In this document: piece after piece, positions 33,428 through 44,648 of the stretch
How positions within the stretch are numbered: position 1 is the first letter of the stretch
Layout of the letters: every line of letters begins with the position of its first letter
NCBI RefSeq assembly: GCF_050587525.1
Contig: NZ_JBOBFT010000009.1
Coordinates: 124,001 to 188,000 of the forward strand
Source of the DNA: Plantibacter sp050587525
GTDB lineage: Bacteria; Actinomycetota; Actinomycetes; Actinomycetales; Microbacteriaceae
DNA: 64,000 bases
Direction: 5' to 3'
Translations under genes and position numbers: made by a program
The notes under the pieces: generated by a model
Databases searched by the model: none
Seen by the model: the letters and a program-made list of their open reading frames with translations, nothing else
What the model was told of the DNA's origin: nothing

Positions 33428-35173
33428 GTGGCCTCCCGGCTCGCCGGTTGGGCGCCGGACTGGAGCGACTGGCGATCGTGGCCTGGCCGCATCGCCGGGC
33501 AGTGGCGGCGGTCCTTGCAGTTCCGCACGGTCGCGATCACGGTCGGCCTCTCCGGGCTCGCCATCCTGCTGACGGGCGCGTACCTGTCGTTCAGCATCGG
33601 CAACGACCTGTTCCAATCCCGGCTGCAGCAGGCGTTGAGCGACAGCGGGCGGGCGATGACGTCGGCCCAGGGCATCCTCGACGCCTCGGACGCGACGGAA
33701 CGCGTCGCGTTGCAACAGCTCATGAGCGCCGTGCGCAGCGATCTCCAGGCCACCTCCGCGAGCCGTCTCATCGCCGCGTACCGTGCGCCCGGCCAGGACT
33801 ACAGTGCGGTCGCCCCGCCCGGGTTCGAAGCTCCGGGTCTGGCGGGCGGCGTGGTCAGCGAATCGTTGCGCGATGCCGTGCAGAAGAAGCCGGACGACCA
33901 GTGGTGGCAGTCGGTCACCCTCACCGCCTCCGACGGGTCGACGTCGGCCGGCATCGTCGTCGGTTCCGAGGTGACGATGCCCTCCGCCGGCTCCTACCAG
34001 GTGTACCTCGGCTACGACCTGCGCGACTCCGAGCAGACGCTCGGCTTCGTGCAGCGCACCCTCTTCCTCGCGGGCGTCGGCCTCATGCTGCTCGTCGGCG
34101 GCGCCGCGTGGCTCGTCGTGCGGTTCCTCGCGACGCCCATCCGCTCGGCCGCCGAGACGAGCCAACGCCTCGCCGACGGCAATCTCGACGTCCGCATGCC
34201 GGAGAAGGGCGAGGACGAACTGGCGACGCTCGCGCGCTCGTTCAACGGCATGGCGGACAGCATGCAGACCCAGATCAAGGAGCTCGCCGAACTCTCGCTC
34301 GTGCAGCAGCGGTTCGTCTCCGATGTCTCCCATGAGCTCCGAACGCCGCTCACGACGATCCGCCTCGCCGGCGACGTCCTCTACGACCAGCGGGACACCT
34401 TCCCGCCGGCGACCGAGCGGACGGCGGAGCTCCTCCACGATCAGGTGGGCCGCTTCGAGATCCTGCTCGCCGACCTCCTCGAGATCAGCCGCTACGACGC
34501 GGGAAGCATCGAACTCGACCTCGAACAGATCAGCCTCGTCCATCTCGCCGAGGAGGTCATCGCCGAGCTCCAGCCGCTCGCGGACCCCACCGGTTCGGAC
34601 ATCCGGCTCGTCGCCCCCGGCGGTTATTCGACCGTCCCGATGGACCCCCGGCGCATTCGTCGCATCGTCCGCAACCTCATCGGCAATGCGATCGAGCACG
34701 GCGAGGGCCGGCCCATCGTGGTGTCCGTCGACAGCAACGAGAGCGCCGTTGCGCTCGCCGTGCGCGACTACGGGCTGGGCATGAGCGCGGAGGCGACGGA
34801 GCGCGTCTTCGACCGGTTCTGGCGCGCTGACCCGTCGCGGAAGCGGACGATCGGCGGGACGGGGCTGGGTCTCGCGATCTCGCTCGAGGACGCGTCGCTG
34901 CACCGCGGGCGGCTCGAGGTCTGGTCGGAGCTCGGGGCCGGTTCGTCCTTCCGTCTCACGCTGCCCCGCGAAGTCGGCGGGGGCATCGTCCGATCGCCGC
35001 TCAGTCTGCCGCCGGAGGACGCGCTCGAGTCCGTCGTCGACGAACTGCGGATCCCCGAGTCCGGATCGATCACGACGATCGGGATCGAGTTCGATGAGCA
35101 CGACTCCTTCCTCGACCGGATGGACCGACCGGCGAGGACCCGTCCGAAGACCCGAGGAGACGCCGATGCGTAA
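33428..35173 (+). CDS. mtrB: Two-component sensor histidine kinase MtrB
   Basis: 581 residues from GTG 33428. First transmembrane helix about residues 36-60, extracytoplasmic sensor about 60-210, second helix (FLAGVGLMLLVGGAAWLVV) near 215-235, HAMP (FLATPIRSAAETSQRLADGN), dimerisation helix with H302 in FVSDVSHELRTPLTTI, and ATPase domain with N box (IVRNLIGNAIEHGEG), VRDYGLGMS and GGTGLGLAIS. Autophosphorylates and passes phosphate to MtrA D53. The last 60 residues form an acidic extension. Its 3' end overlaps lpqB by eight bases, matching the functional link of the LpqB lipoprotein to MtrB signalling. Confidence 0.94.
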   Translation: MASRLAGWAPDWSDWRSWPGRIAGQWRRSLQFRTVAITVGLSGLAILLTGAYLSFSIGNDLFQSRLQQALSDSGRAMTSAQGILDASDATERVALQQLMSAVRSDLQATSASRLIAAYRAPGQDYSAVAPPGFEAPGLAGGVVSESLRDAVQKKPDDQWWQSVTLTASDGSTSAGIVVGSEVTMPSAGSYQVYLGYDLRDSEQTLGFVQRTLFLAGVGLMLLVGGAAWLVVRFLATPIRSAAETSQRLADGNLDVRMPEKGEDELATLARSFNGMADSMQTQIKELAELSLVQQRFVSDVSHELRTPLTTIRLAGDVLYDQRDTFPPATERTAELLHDQVGRFEILLADLLEISRYDAGSIELDLEQISLVHLAEEVIAELQPLADPTGSDIRLVAPGGYSTVPMDPRRIRRIVRNLIGNAIEHGEGRPIVVSVDSNESAVALAVRDYGLGMSAEATERVFDRFWRADPSRKRTIGGTGLGLAISLEDASLHRGRLEVWSELGAGSSFRLTLPREVGGGIVRSPLSLPPEDALESVVDELRIPESGSITTIGIEFDEHDSFLDRMDRPARTRPKTRGDADA

Positions 35174-36875
35174 GTGGCGGATCGCACACCTGCTCGCGCT
35201 GCCGCTCGCCGCGGCGGTGGTGCTCACGGGATGCGTCGGCATCCCGAGGTCCGGTTCCGTCGAGGCGGGAGGCACCGTCGATTCCGGTGGAGCCGACATC
35301 GACGTCAACTTCGTCGCGCAGGGCCCCGCGGCCGGGGCGACGCCGGAGCAGATCCTCCACGGCTTCGTCGACGCCGCCGCGAGCCCCCAGAACAACTACG
35401 AGATCGCCCGAGAGTTCCTCGACTCCTCGATCCGCTCCGACTGGAACCCGGACGCCGGTGTCACGATCGACCGGACGGGCGCACGGACCTATTCGATGAC
35501 GGGTGACGCCTCTGCCCAGCTCTCCGTGACCCCCGTCGCCGCGGTCGACGAGCGGGGCGAATACCGCGAGTCGGAGAACTCCGCTCAGCTCAGCTGGTCG
35601 TTCGAGTTCAAGCAGGTCAAGGGGGAGTGGCGCATCTCGAAGGCGCCGTCCGGGATCGTGCTCGAGTCCTCCGCGTTCACGGACGTCTTCGCCGCGTACT
35701 CGTTGAGCTTCTTCGATCCGAGCTTCTCGCGGCTCGTGCCGGATCAGCGGTGGTTCCCGTCGCGCGCGTCGACGGCGACGAGGATCGTCAACGCGCTCCT
35801 CGACGGCCCGAGCGAATGGTTGAAGGGCGCCGTAGCGACCGCGTTCCCGGAGGGCAGCGCACTCACGAGCGATGCCGTTCCCGTCGACGTCGGTCAGGCG
35901 AAGGTCGATCTGACGAGGCCTGCCTTGCAGGCGAACGCCGTCACGCTCCAACGGATGCAGTTGCAGCTGACGAGCAGCCTCGTGCAGCTCTCGGGCAGTG
36001 TGAGCGGTGTGGCGGCCGTGTCGAGTGTTGCGATCACGATCGACGGCAACAGCACACAACCGGTCGCGGCGCTCAGCCTCGCGACGCCGCGCGTCGACTC
36101 CCGCGCGCTCGTCCTCCGCGGCGACGAGTTCGGGTTCGCGTCGGGGACCGCGCTCGAAGCCGTGCCGGGCATCTCAGGCCCCGTCGTGGCGGCGGGCCCG
36201 AGTTCCGCGGTCCTCTCCGCCGACCACCGGCAGGCGGCGGTGCTGTCGCCCGCGGGCGTCACGGTCATCGATTCGAGCGGCGACCAGCGGGTCGTCGATG
36301 CGCGCCCCGGACTCATCCCGCCCACGATGGACCCCTACGGTTTCACCTGGACCGTCCCGGAGAACGCCCCGGCGGCCCTGCAGGCGCACGACGAGACCGG
36401 AGCGACGGTGCAGGTGGCGACGAGCTGGCCGGAGGCCTCCTCCATCGAATCTCTGCAGGTGTCGCGTGAGGGCACGAGACTCGTGGCGCTCATCCGCAAC
36501 GGCACCCAGGTGCGCCTCGTCGCGGCAGCGATCATCCGAGGCGATCGGAATTCTCCCGCGAAGCTGGGCGACGTCATCGACCTCCGCAGCATGACGGGTG
36601 ATCCGATCAGCGTGACGTGGGTCGACGATCTGACGGTCGCCGCACTCGTCGCCGACGGGAACGGCGATACGACGATGGTCAGCCAACAGGTGGGTGGCAA
36701 GTCGACGCCCATCACGCCGTTGGACGACGTGGTCGGACTCGTGGGCGGCAACGGCGCGAACCAGTTGCGCGCCCTCACGGGCGACGGCAAGGTCATGCTG
36801 CCGCGCGGCTCAGCGTGGCAGGTCGCGGATCAGGGCGTGCGGTTCATCGCGACGCAACTCGGCTCGCCGGACTGA
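35166..36875 (+). CDS. lpqB: Lipoprotein LpqB (MtrAB accessory protein)
   Basis: 569 residues from ATG 35166 with AGGAGA at 35155-35160. A lipoprotein signal peptide ends in the lipobox LTGC with C23 as the lipidated residue, followed by IPRSGSV, conserved in LpqB. Residues 50-190 form the N-terminal domain (GATPEQILHGFVDAAASPQN is the family signature), then a GerMN-like domain (LVPDQRWFPSRASTATRIVN) and a C-terminal beta-propeller-like region (IDSSGDQRVVDARPGLIPPT). Anchored on the outer face of the membrane, where it modulates MtrB phosphorylation. Translationally coupled to mtrB. Confidence 0.94.
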   Translation: MRKWRIAHLLALPLAAAVVLTGCVGIPRSGSVEAGGTVDSGGADIDVNFVAQGPAAGATPEQILHGFVDAAASPQNNYEIAREFLDSSIRSDWNPDAGVTIDRTGARTYSMTGDASAQLSVTPVAAVDERGEYRESENSAQLSWSFEFKQVKGEWRISKAPSGIVLESSAFTDVFAAYSLSFFDPSFSRLVPDQRWFPSRASTATRIVNALLDGPSEWLKGAVATAFPEGSALTSDAVPVDVGQAKVDLTRPALQANAVTLQRMQLQLTSSLVQLSGSVSGVAAVSSVAITIDGNSTQPVAALSLATPRVDSRALVLRGDEFGFASGTALEAVPGISGPVVAAGPSSAVLSADHRQAAVLSPAGVTVIDSSGDQRVVDARPGLIPPTMDPYGFTWTVPENAPAALQAHDETGATVQVATSWPEASSIESLQVSREGTRLVALIRNGTQVRLVAAAIIRGDRNSPAKLGDVIDLRSMTGDPISVTWVDDLTVAALVADGNGDTTMVSQQVGGKSTPITPLDDVVGLVGGNGANQLRALTGDGKVMLPRGSAWQVADQGVRFIATQLGSPD

Positions 36876-37005
36876 GCCCTCGGCCCGCTGGACGCGGCCG
36901 TCCGGCGCGAGTCGTCGGCTCCTCCACAGCTGGTCTCGGTGCGGGTGATCGTCCACAGGCGGCGTGAACCGCCCGGCGGGGAACCGCATCGTTCAGGCTG
37001 GATCG

Positions 37006-37692
37006 ATGTCGCCCTCGAAGCACGCCGTGTTCGCCGCAACCCTCTCACGAGCGGTCCGCGATGCGTCCGCCCTCGTCCTCCCTGTCGCGTGCGCGGGGTG
37101 CGGCGAGACGGACACCCCGTTGTGCGGCGCGTGCACCACATCGTTCGGGCCGCTCGTGCGATGGTCGGCGCCGGACGGGATCCCGGCCAGCGCGGCGACC
37201 GCCTACGGGCCCGTCGTCAGCCGCGTCGTGCGGGCGTACAAGGACGAGGGTCGCCTCGATCTCGGTGCGTGGTTGTCGACCCTGCTGCTCGGCGCCGTCG
37301 CGGACGCGCTCGATCTCGCCGCCGACCGGTCCGCGCCGCCTCCCGGCATCGAGCTCGTCACCGTCCCCGCCTCGCGCACCGCTGCCGTCCGTCGCGGATT
37401 CCACCCCGTCGACCGCCTCCTCGACCGGGCCGGTCTGCGAGGGACGCGCCTGCTGCGATGGACCAGGCGCACGGCCGACCAGCGGGGCCTCGACCGGGCC
37501 GGCCGCCTCGAGAACCTCGACGGCGCGCTCGAGGCCCGTGGCGCGGCGGATCGCTCGGTGGTCCTCGTCGACGATGTGGTCACAACGGGTGCGACCACGT
37601 CAGAAGCGGTCCGCGCGCTCAGCGCCGCGGGGGCTTCGGTGATCGCCGTCGCGGCCCTCGCGAGGGCCGACTCGCCGCACGTTCAGCACTGA
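37006..37692 (+). CDS. ComF-family phosphoribosyltransferase-like protein
   Basis: 228 residues from ATG 37006. N-terminal zinc ribbon CAGCGETDTPLCGAC, then VVSRVVRAYKDEGRLDLGAW (conserved in ComF), HPVDRLLDRAG with the cognate RGLDRAGRLENLDGAL, and the PRPP-binding loop VVLVDDVVTTGATTSE near residues 185-200. ComF of competent bacteria supports uptake or processing of transforming DNA; in actinobacteria without evident competence genes its role is open. It stands between lpqB and hpf, as in Mycobacterium (Rv3242c). About 130 bases separate it from lpqB. Confidence 0.9.
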   Translation: MSPSKHAVFAATLSRAVRDASALVLPVACAGCGETDTPLCGACTTSFGPLVRWSAPDGIPASAATAYGPVVSRVVRAYKDEGRLDLGAWLSTLLLGAVADALDLAADRSAPPPGIELVTVPASRTAAVRRGFHPVDRLLDRAGLRGTRLLRWTRRTADQRGLDRAGRLENLDGALEARGAADRSVVLVDDVVTTGATTSEAVRALSAAGASVIAVAALARADSPHVQH

Positions 37693-37797
37693 ACCTCACA
37701 ACTCTGATGACTTCCGCAGGCTGGGGCACTACGGTGGCAGGACAGGCGTGAAAGGACCGCCCCAGACCGGGCGGTCAGCCGGATCAGGAGGTCGAAC

Positions 37798-38451
37798 GTG
37801 GACATCAACATCGTCGGACTGGGACTCGGAATCACGGATCGTTTCCGCGAGTACGCGAACGAGAAGTCAGAGAAGATCTCACACCTCGCCGAGCAGGCGC
37901 TGTCACTCGAGATCAAGGTCTCCCGCCACCACGACGCCCACGGGCGCAAGGGCGAAGACCGAGTCGAACTCACCCTCGTGGGACCAGGACCGCTCGTGCG
38001 GGCAGAGTCCACCGGATCGGACAAGTACGTTGCATTCGATCTTGCGCTCGCCCGGCTGCTCGAACGGCTGCGACGCTCGAAGGATCGCAAGAAGGTGCAT
38101 CGCGGGAAGCAGCGCACGTCGCTCCACGCCGCGACCACCGACGGTTTCACGAACGTCGGTATCGTCGCCGCGGACCCCGAGCTCATCGAGCAGGTCTCCA
38201 CGGGCAGCGTCGCGACGATCACGGACGAGCACGAGGAGGATGCGGCCTACACGCCGGTCGTCATCCGCACCAAGGAGTTCCCCGCCGAGTGGCTGTCCGT
38301 CGAGGACGCCGTCGACCGCATGGAGCTCGTCGGGCACGACTTCTTCCTCTTCATCGATTCCGGTTCGGAGCGCGCGAGCGTCGTCTACCGCCGCAAGGGC
38401 TGGGATTACGGCGTGATCAGCCTCGACGACGAACAGGTCGTCGGCTCCTAG
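37798..38451 (+). CDS. hpf: Ribosome hibernation promoting factor, long form
   Basis: 217 residues from GTG 37798, directed by AGGAGGT at 37785-37791. N-terminal S30AE/YfiA domain (IVGLGLGITDRFREYANEKS, with basic SKDRKKVHRGK contacting 16S rRNA), a linker, and the C-terminal dimerisation domain of about 60 residues (VIRTKEFPAEWLSVEDAVDR, then ERASVVYRRKGWDYGVISL). Long HPF alone makes 100S ribosome dimers in stationary phase or under stress. Position between comF and secA is conserved in actinobacteria. Confidence 0.94.
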   Translation: MDINIVGLGLGITDRFREYANEKSEKISHLAEQALSLEIKVSRHHDAHGRKGEDRVELTLVGPGPLVRAESTGSDKYVAFDLALARLLERLRRSKDRKKVHRGKQRTSLHAATTDGFTNVGIVAADPELIEQVSTGSVATITDEHEEDAAYTPVVIRTKEFPAEWLSVEDAVDRMELVGHDFFLFIDSGSERASVVYRRKGWDYGVISLDDEQVVGS

Positions 38452-38469
38452 GAGCCAGCACCCGCCCGC

Positions 38470-39102
38470 TCAGGGCATCGACGCGGTCGTCCGGTTCGCC
38501 GGGCGGCCGCGTCGTGGCGTGTCGGTCTCGAGCGGGAGACGGGCGGTGTCGGGCCCGGCGGCGTCGAGCATCGTCGCGACGTGATCGAGCCAGGTGAGTT
38601 CGGCTTCCGCGCGGAACCGTCGGGCGTCGGCGACGATGCGTGCGGCGATGCGCTCCCCGGGTGGTCGGAGTCCCTCGTCGCCGTGTGCCTCGAAGGCATC
38701 GAGTGCGGACGCGGAGATCGTGGCGCGGTCCACCCGGTCCGCTGCGGCGGCACGCTCTGCGGCGACGACCTCGACGACGTCGATGCCGGGGAGGGTCGCG
38801 GCGATGGCGATCTTCGCGGCGAGCTCGTCGCGGGTGGTGCGGACGGCGGAGTCCGCGGTCATGAGCCACCCGGATGCGACGGCGCGACCCGCATCGGTGA
38901 TCCGGTAGAAGACGTGTCCCTCGGTGTTCGCGACGCCGCGTTCGACGAGTCCGTCGCGTTCGAGTCGATCGAGCGTGGCGTACGTCTGGCCGACGTTCAG
39001 GGAATCGACGACGCCCGTGCGGCGCTCGAACTCACCTCGGAGCTGGTAGCCGTAGCAGTCGCCTTGGGCGAGGATCGCGAGCAACCCGAGTCTGACGGAC
39101 AC
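38470..39102 (-). CDS. PadR-family transcriptional regulator
   Basis: 210 residues from GTG 39102, chosen because GGAGG lies six bases upstream and the family homology starts at VSVRLGLLAIL; an ATG at 39135 would add 11 residues. Winged helix with GDCYGYQLRGEFERRTG and LNVGQTYATLDRLERDGLVE, then GHVFYRITDAGR, the PadR N-terminal domain, and a long helical C-terminal dimerisation part (PadR subfamily 2). PadR proteins repress efflux or phenolic-stress genes in response to small aromatic compounds; no obvious target is next door, so it may regulate itself or a distant gene. Converges on hpf and is divergent from secA. Confidence 0.87.
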   Translation of the reverse strand: MSVRLGLLAILAQGDCYGYQLRGEFERRTGVVDSLNVGQTYATLDRLERDGLVERGVANTEGHVFYRITDAGRAVASGWLMTADSAVRTTRDELAAKIAIAATLPGIDVVEVVAAERAAAADRVDRATISASALDAFEAHGDEGLRPPGERIAARIVADARRFRAEAELTWLDHVATMLDAAGPDTARLPLETDTPRRGRPANRTTASMP

Positions 39103-39117
39103 CAGAGCCTCCAAAAT

Positions 39118-39130
39118 GCATACCGTGTAC
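39118..39130. promoter_or_regulatory. Imperfect palindrome at the padR start (putative autoregulatory site)
   Basis: GCATACCGTGTAC is an imperfect dyad a few bases upstream of the padR ribosome-binding site. It would overlap the transcription start region of padR. PadR operators are often dyads of this size near their own promoters, but the match to a published consensus could not be checked. Confidence 0.3.
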
Positions 39131-39396
39131 TGATTCATGTCGACTCTACGCCGTGCCTCAGTCGAATCCGTGTCTGCCACGCATCGCGTCGTCGTCGGAA
39201 TCGGTTTCGCGCGGTCGTCCGGATCGCCGCGGGAACCCCTGGTCGCGACTGTTCCCGGAGAGTTGTGGATACACAGCCTCCGTCCAAGCGACTCCCCGGT
39301 AACATGTGGGGAGGACTGCCCCGAGATCGGAGCAGGGAGTTCGTGCCGTCGGCCGGACGGGGCATCGCCCCAGGAACCCGTAATGGAGAGCAATTC

Positions 39397-42213
<2,817 letters not shown>

Positions 42214-42237
42214 GTCCCGTCGCCTCGCGACATTCCT

Positions 42238-42287
42238 CACCGCCGTCTCTCGAGCACTTCGCTCGGGAGGCGGCGGTGCTTCGTTTC
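42238..42287 (+). terminator. Rho-independent-like terminator after secA
   Basis: CACCGCCGTCTC (42238-42249) pairs with GAGGCGGCGGTG (42267-42278) with one G-U; the CGAGC/GCTCG inner stem closes on a short ACTTC loop. It is followed by CTTCGTTTC, a weak T-rich tract typical of high-GC genomes. Confidence 0.7.
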
Positions 42288-42426
42288 TCGGACGAATTCA
42301 GTTGATATTCACGCTGTGATAAGCGATCGGGAATGAGCCGATATGAGACACGGCTGTCAATCATGAGCGAATGTGCGAGCGATTGGCTATGCTTTTCCCA
42401 TCCCCCGAACAATGATGGAGTAACCA

Positions 42427-42765
42427 ATGGCACAGAAAGTCATCACCACACTTGTCGACGATCTTGACGGAACGGCGATTGAGGACGGCAAAGGCGAGAC
42501 GGTCAAGTTCGCGATCGACGGCTCCGAATACGAGATCGATCTGACGAGCGACAACGCGACGGTACTGCGCGAATCCCTCAAGCCGTTCATCGGTGCCGGC
42601 CGTCCGATCAAGCGTGGTCGCCGCACGTCCACCGTGAGCACGCGCAACAGTGCTGAGAACCTGTCGGCCATTCGTGAGTGGGCTGCACGCAACGGTCACG
42701 AGGTCTCCTCCCGCGGTCGTATTCCGCAGCGAGTGCAGGACGCATTCAAGGAAGCCAGTAAATAG
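42427..42765 (+). CDS. lsr2: Lsr2-family nucleoid-associated protein
   Basis: 112 residues. N-terminal dimerisation domain (MAQKVITTLVDDLDGTAIED, VKFAIDGSEYEIDLTSDNA) and C-terminal DNA-binding domain around residues 75-112 (IREWAARNGHEVSSRGRIP, with the AT-hook-like RGR at 96-98 followed by IPQRVQDAF). An H-NS analogue that binds AT-rich minor grooves, bridges DNA and silences horizontally acquired genes. ATG 42427 follows AATGATGGAGTAACC, with GGAG eight bases upstream. It has its own upstream region after the secA terminator. Surrounding spacers (42290-42426 and 42840-42950) are unusually AT-rich for this genome and could bind Lsr2 itself. Confidence 0.94.
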   Translation: MAQKVITTLVDDLDGTAIEDGKGETVKFAIDGSEYEIDLTSDNATVLRESLKPFIGAGRPIKRGRRTSTVSTRNSAENLSAIREWAARNGHEVSSRGRIPQRVQDAFKEASK

Positions 42766-42787
42766 AACTCAGGCGTACGCCTTATTT

Positions 42788-42829
42788 CCACGAGGGTCGG
42801 CGAATGCCGGCCCTCGTGGTCGTTTCCTT
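42788..42829 (+). terminator. Terminator after lsr2
   Basis: A 14-base stem with one G-U pair (CCACGAGGGTCGGC at 42788-42801 and its partner 42806-42819) around a GAAT loop, followed by TCGTTTCCTT. Also correctly placed to end transcripts from the convergent Rv3235-family gene. Confidence 0.75.
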
Positions 42830-42951
42830 GGATGATCTACAGCTGTCGGTTATATCTGTCCCCAGAAATGCGGACATTCCACACATGGTGCATAAACTCG
42901 ATTCGATGAATAGCCGGACGGTCAATATTCGCTCGTCCGAATGAGCCGAGT

Positions 42952-43416
42952 TCACAGCACGCTGATGGACGTCGCTCTCCAGCGGTGGTCGAGTCCTTCG
43001 AGTCGAATGGCGACGGCGCGCGAGCGAGCCTTTCCGTGCACCATGACAACGGCCTCGATGATGCCGTCCCGAGGTTCGGACACGGTGACGCTGCCCACCT
43101 GAATGATCGGGCGGACCGTGGGAAGTCCTTTCACTCGTCTGGCGCGCTCGGCGAGGATGACGCGTTTCACGAGCATTCCGTGGACTTCCTCGGTGATCCA
43201 TCTCGCCAATTGGCTGAGTTCGCGCGCGCCGGCGATCACCTCGATGACGCTGCGCGTGAGATTGATGAGGAGCGGTTCCGGATTCGGGAGTTCATGGCTG
43301 CACGACGGCTGCTCGCCGAAGAAGTCGTCTGGCCGGAACCGGTTGGTGTGGGCCTGGGTGTTCGCGTGCGAGCTCGAATGCGGCTGCGGGGCGCCGTGCG
43401 GTGAAGCGAAACTCAC
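42952..43416 (-). CDS. Rv3235 family protein
   Basis: 154 residues from GTG 43416 with GGGAGA upstream. A His/Pro/Ser-rich N-terminal 50 residues with low complexity is followed by a conserved alpha/beta domain: NLTRSVIEVIAGARELSQLA, EVHGMLVKRVILAERARRVK, SVTVSEPRDGIIEAVVMVH, and a C-terminal strand with RAVAIRLEGLDHRWRATSI, the last 50 residues typical of the family. No catalytic motif. The family is restricted to actinobacteria and unstudied; it stands downstream of secA in this and other genomes. By fold it resembles small NTF2-like proteins, but this is a guess. Confidence 0.82.
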   Translation of the reverse strand: MSFASPHGAPQPHSSSHANTQAHTNRFRPDDFFGEQPSCSHELPNPEPLLINLTRSVIEVIAGARELSQLARWITEEVHGMLVKRVILAERARRVKGLPTVRPIIQVGSVTVSEPRDGIIEAVVMVHGKARSRAVAIRLEGLDHRWRATSISVL

Positions 43417-43559
43417 AAGTGTCTCCCAACGTGTGCGGGTCGTCAGTGACCGACCATCTGGAATATCTAATCAATCATGGGAGTGGCTCGTTGTCCAGGA
43501 AATCCATTCCCTGTGGACAAGCGCCGACGCCCGTCCTCGATCCCCACTAGCGTCGGTGG

Positions 43560-44165
43560 ATGCGATGGGACAGCCTGTTCGACGACCTCGAGGGGCAGCT
43601 CGACGACGAACTCGGGGCGGATGACGCGGAGGCCGGAATCGAGGAGGAGCGGCTGCGTCGCGGGCGACTGATGCTGCGGGACCGGCTCATCGCGCTGTCC
43701 GGTGCCGGATCACCGCCGCTCGCGCTCGGGTTCACGGACGGCTCGACGGCGCGCGTCATCGTGATGTCCTTCGGCAAGGACTGGCTCGTGGCGGCTCCGG
43801 AGCCGCAGGGCGGCGGCAGACGGCCGGAGATGGTCGTCCCGATCTGGGCGGTCGCCACGCTGCGACTCGCGCCGCAGGACGTCGAGCGCAGCCTCCAGCC
43901 CCGGCCGACGCCGGAACCGCGACTCACGGACCGCTTGACGCTGTCCTTCGTGCTGCGGGATCTGTGCCGCAGACGAGCGGCCGTGGCCGTGCGCCTCATC
44001 GGAGGGGACGGGGCGAGCACCGTCCGCGGAACGATCGACCGAGTGGGCCGTGACCACCTCGACCTCGCCGTCCACGAGGTGGGCCTGCCGCGACGCGCGG
44101 CGAACGTGAGCGAGATTCGAGTGGTGTCGTTCGCAGCGCTCGTCGCCGTCGAACACGCGGCTTGA
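43560..44165 (+). CDS. Conserved actinobacterial protein of unknown function
   Basis: 201 residues, not recognised by name. ATG 43560 opens MRWDSLFDDLEGQLDDELGA, a strongly acidic helix of about 40 residues, followed by a mostly beta region (LALGFTDGSTARVIVMSFGK, DWLVAAPE, VVPIWAVATLRLAP) and a second, similar beta unit (RAAVAVRLIGGDGASTVRGT, IDRVGRDHLDLAVHEVGLPR). The two halves look like duplicated small-barrel domains of the PRC or Sm type, each ending in a helix. No cysteine, signal peptide or membrane segment. Placed between the Rv3235-family and excisionase-like genes, convergent with the latter. An RNA-binding or protein-binding role is only a suggestion. Confidence 0.72.
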   Translation: MRWDSLFDDLEGQLDDELGADDAEAGIEEERLRRGRLMLRDRLIALSGAGSPPLALGFTDGSTARVIVMSFGKDWLVAAPEPQGGGRRPEMVVPIWAVATLRLAPQDVERSLQPRPTPEPRLTDRLTLSFVLRDLCRRRAAVAVRLIGGDGASTVRGTIDRVGRDHLDLAVHEVGLPRRAANVSEIRVVSFAALVAVEHAA

Positions 44166-44225
44166 GCCCATCGGCGCGGGGCGACGCGATGCGTGAGCGG
44201 AGCGGCGAGGCGAGGGGGAGCGGCG

Positions 44226-44522
44226 TCAGCCGCTGTGGCCGGTGAGGCGGATGACCTCGCCGCCGGTGAGTTCGGGAAGTTCCGGGAACTGGGCTTGTTC
44301 CCAGAGCCCGATGCGCCGGGCCTCCTCGTACTGGCCGTCGATGTAGCTCTCGAGGACGGGGCGTTCGATCCGCCAGGGTCCGCTGCGACCGACGCGAATG
44401 GCGGGCAGCTCACCCGACTGGATGAGTGCCATGACCGCAGCGGCCGAGACGTTGAGCACGTCTGCGGCGTCGGCGACGGTGAGGAACCGTCCGAGGCCGG
44501 TGTCGCGGTGCAGAAGGGTCAT
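44226..44522 (-). CDS. Excisionase/BldC-like helix-turn-helix protein
   Basis: 98 residues from ATG 44522. MerR-like winged helix at 10-65: FLTVADAADVLNVSAAAVMA, LIQSGELPAIRVGRSGPWRI, ERPVLESYIDGQYEE, the layout of AlpA/excisionase and BldC small DNA-binding proteins. The C-terminal 30 residues (EQAQFPELPELTGGEVIRL) are an actinobacterial extension. No phage or integrase gene is near, so this is a chromosomal regulator, not an excisionase. It is divergent from the SAF/CpaE-like pair, with about 125 bases between starts, and probably controls them. Confidence 0.82.
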   Translation of the reverse strand: MTLLHRDTGLGRFLTVADAADVLNVSAAAVMALIQSGELPAIRVGRSGPWRIERPVLESYIDGQYEEARRIGLWEQAQFPELPELTGGEVIRLTGHSG

Positions 44523-44648
44523 CCTTCGATTATCCGCGTTCGCCGCGCGAGCAGGCGGGGCTGTGGATAACTTCTTCGCGTTCGGCGGGAAGTCGTCACG
44601 ATGGGTTCTGGCGCCGTGGTCGCGGTCGCGAATGACGAGGGACGGACG

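Noticed and set aside
38581..39396. In-frame upstream extension of secA
   Set aside because: Runs antisense through padR; SecA homology and ribosome-binding site place the start at 39397.
44226..44522. Phage excisionase and prophage remnant
   Set aside because: No integrase, attachment site or phage gene nearby; small MerR-like HTH proteins are common chromosomal regulators.
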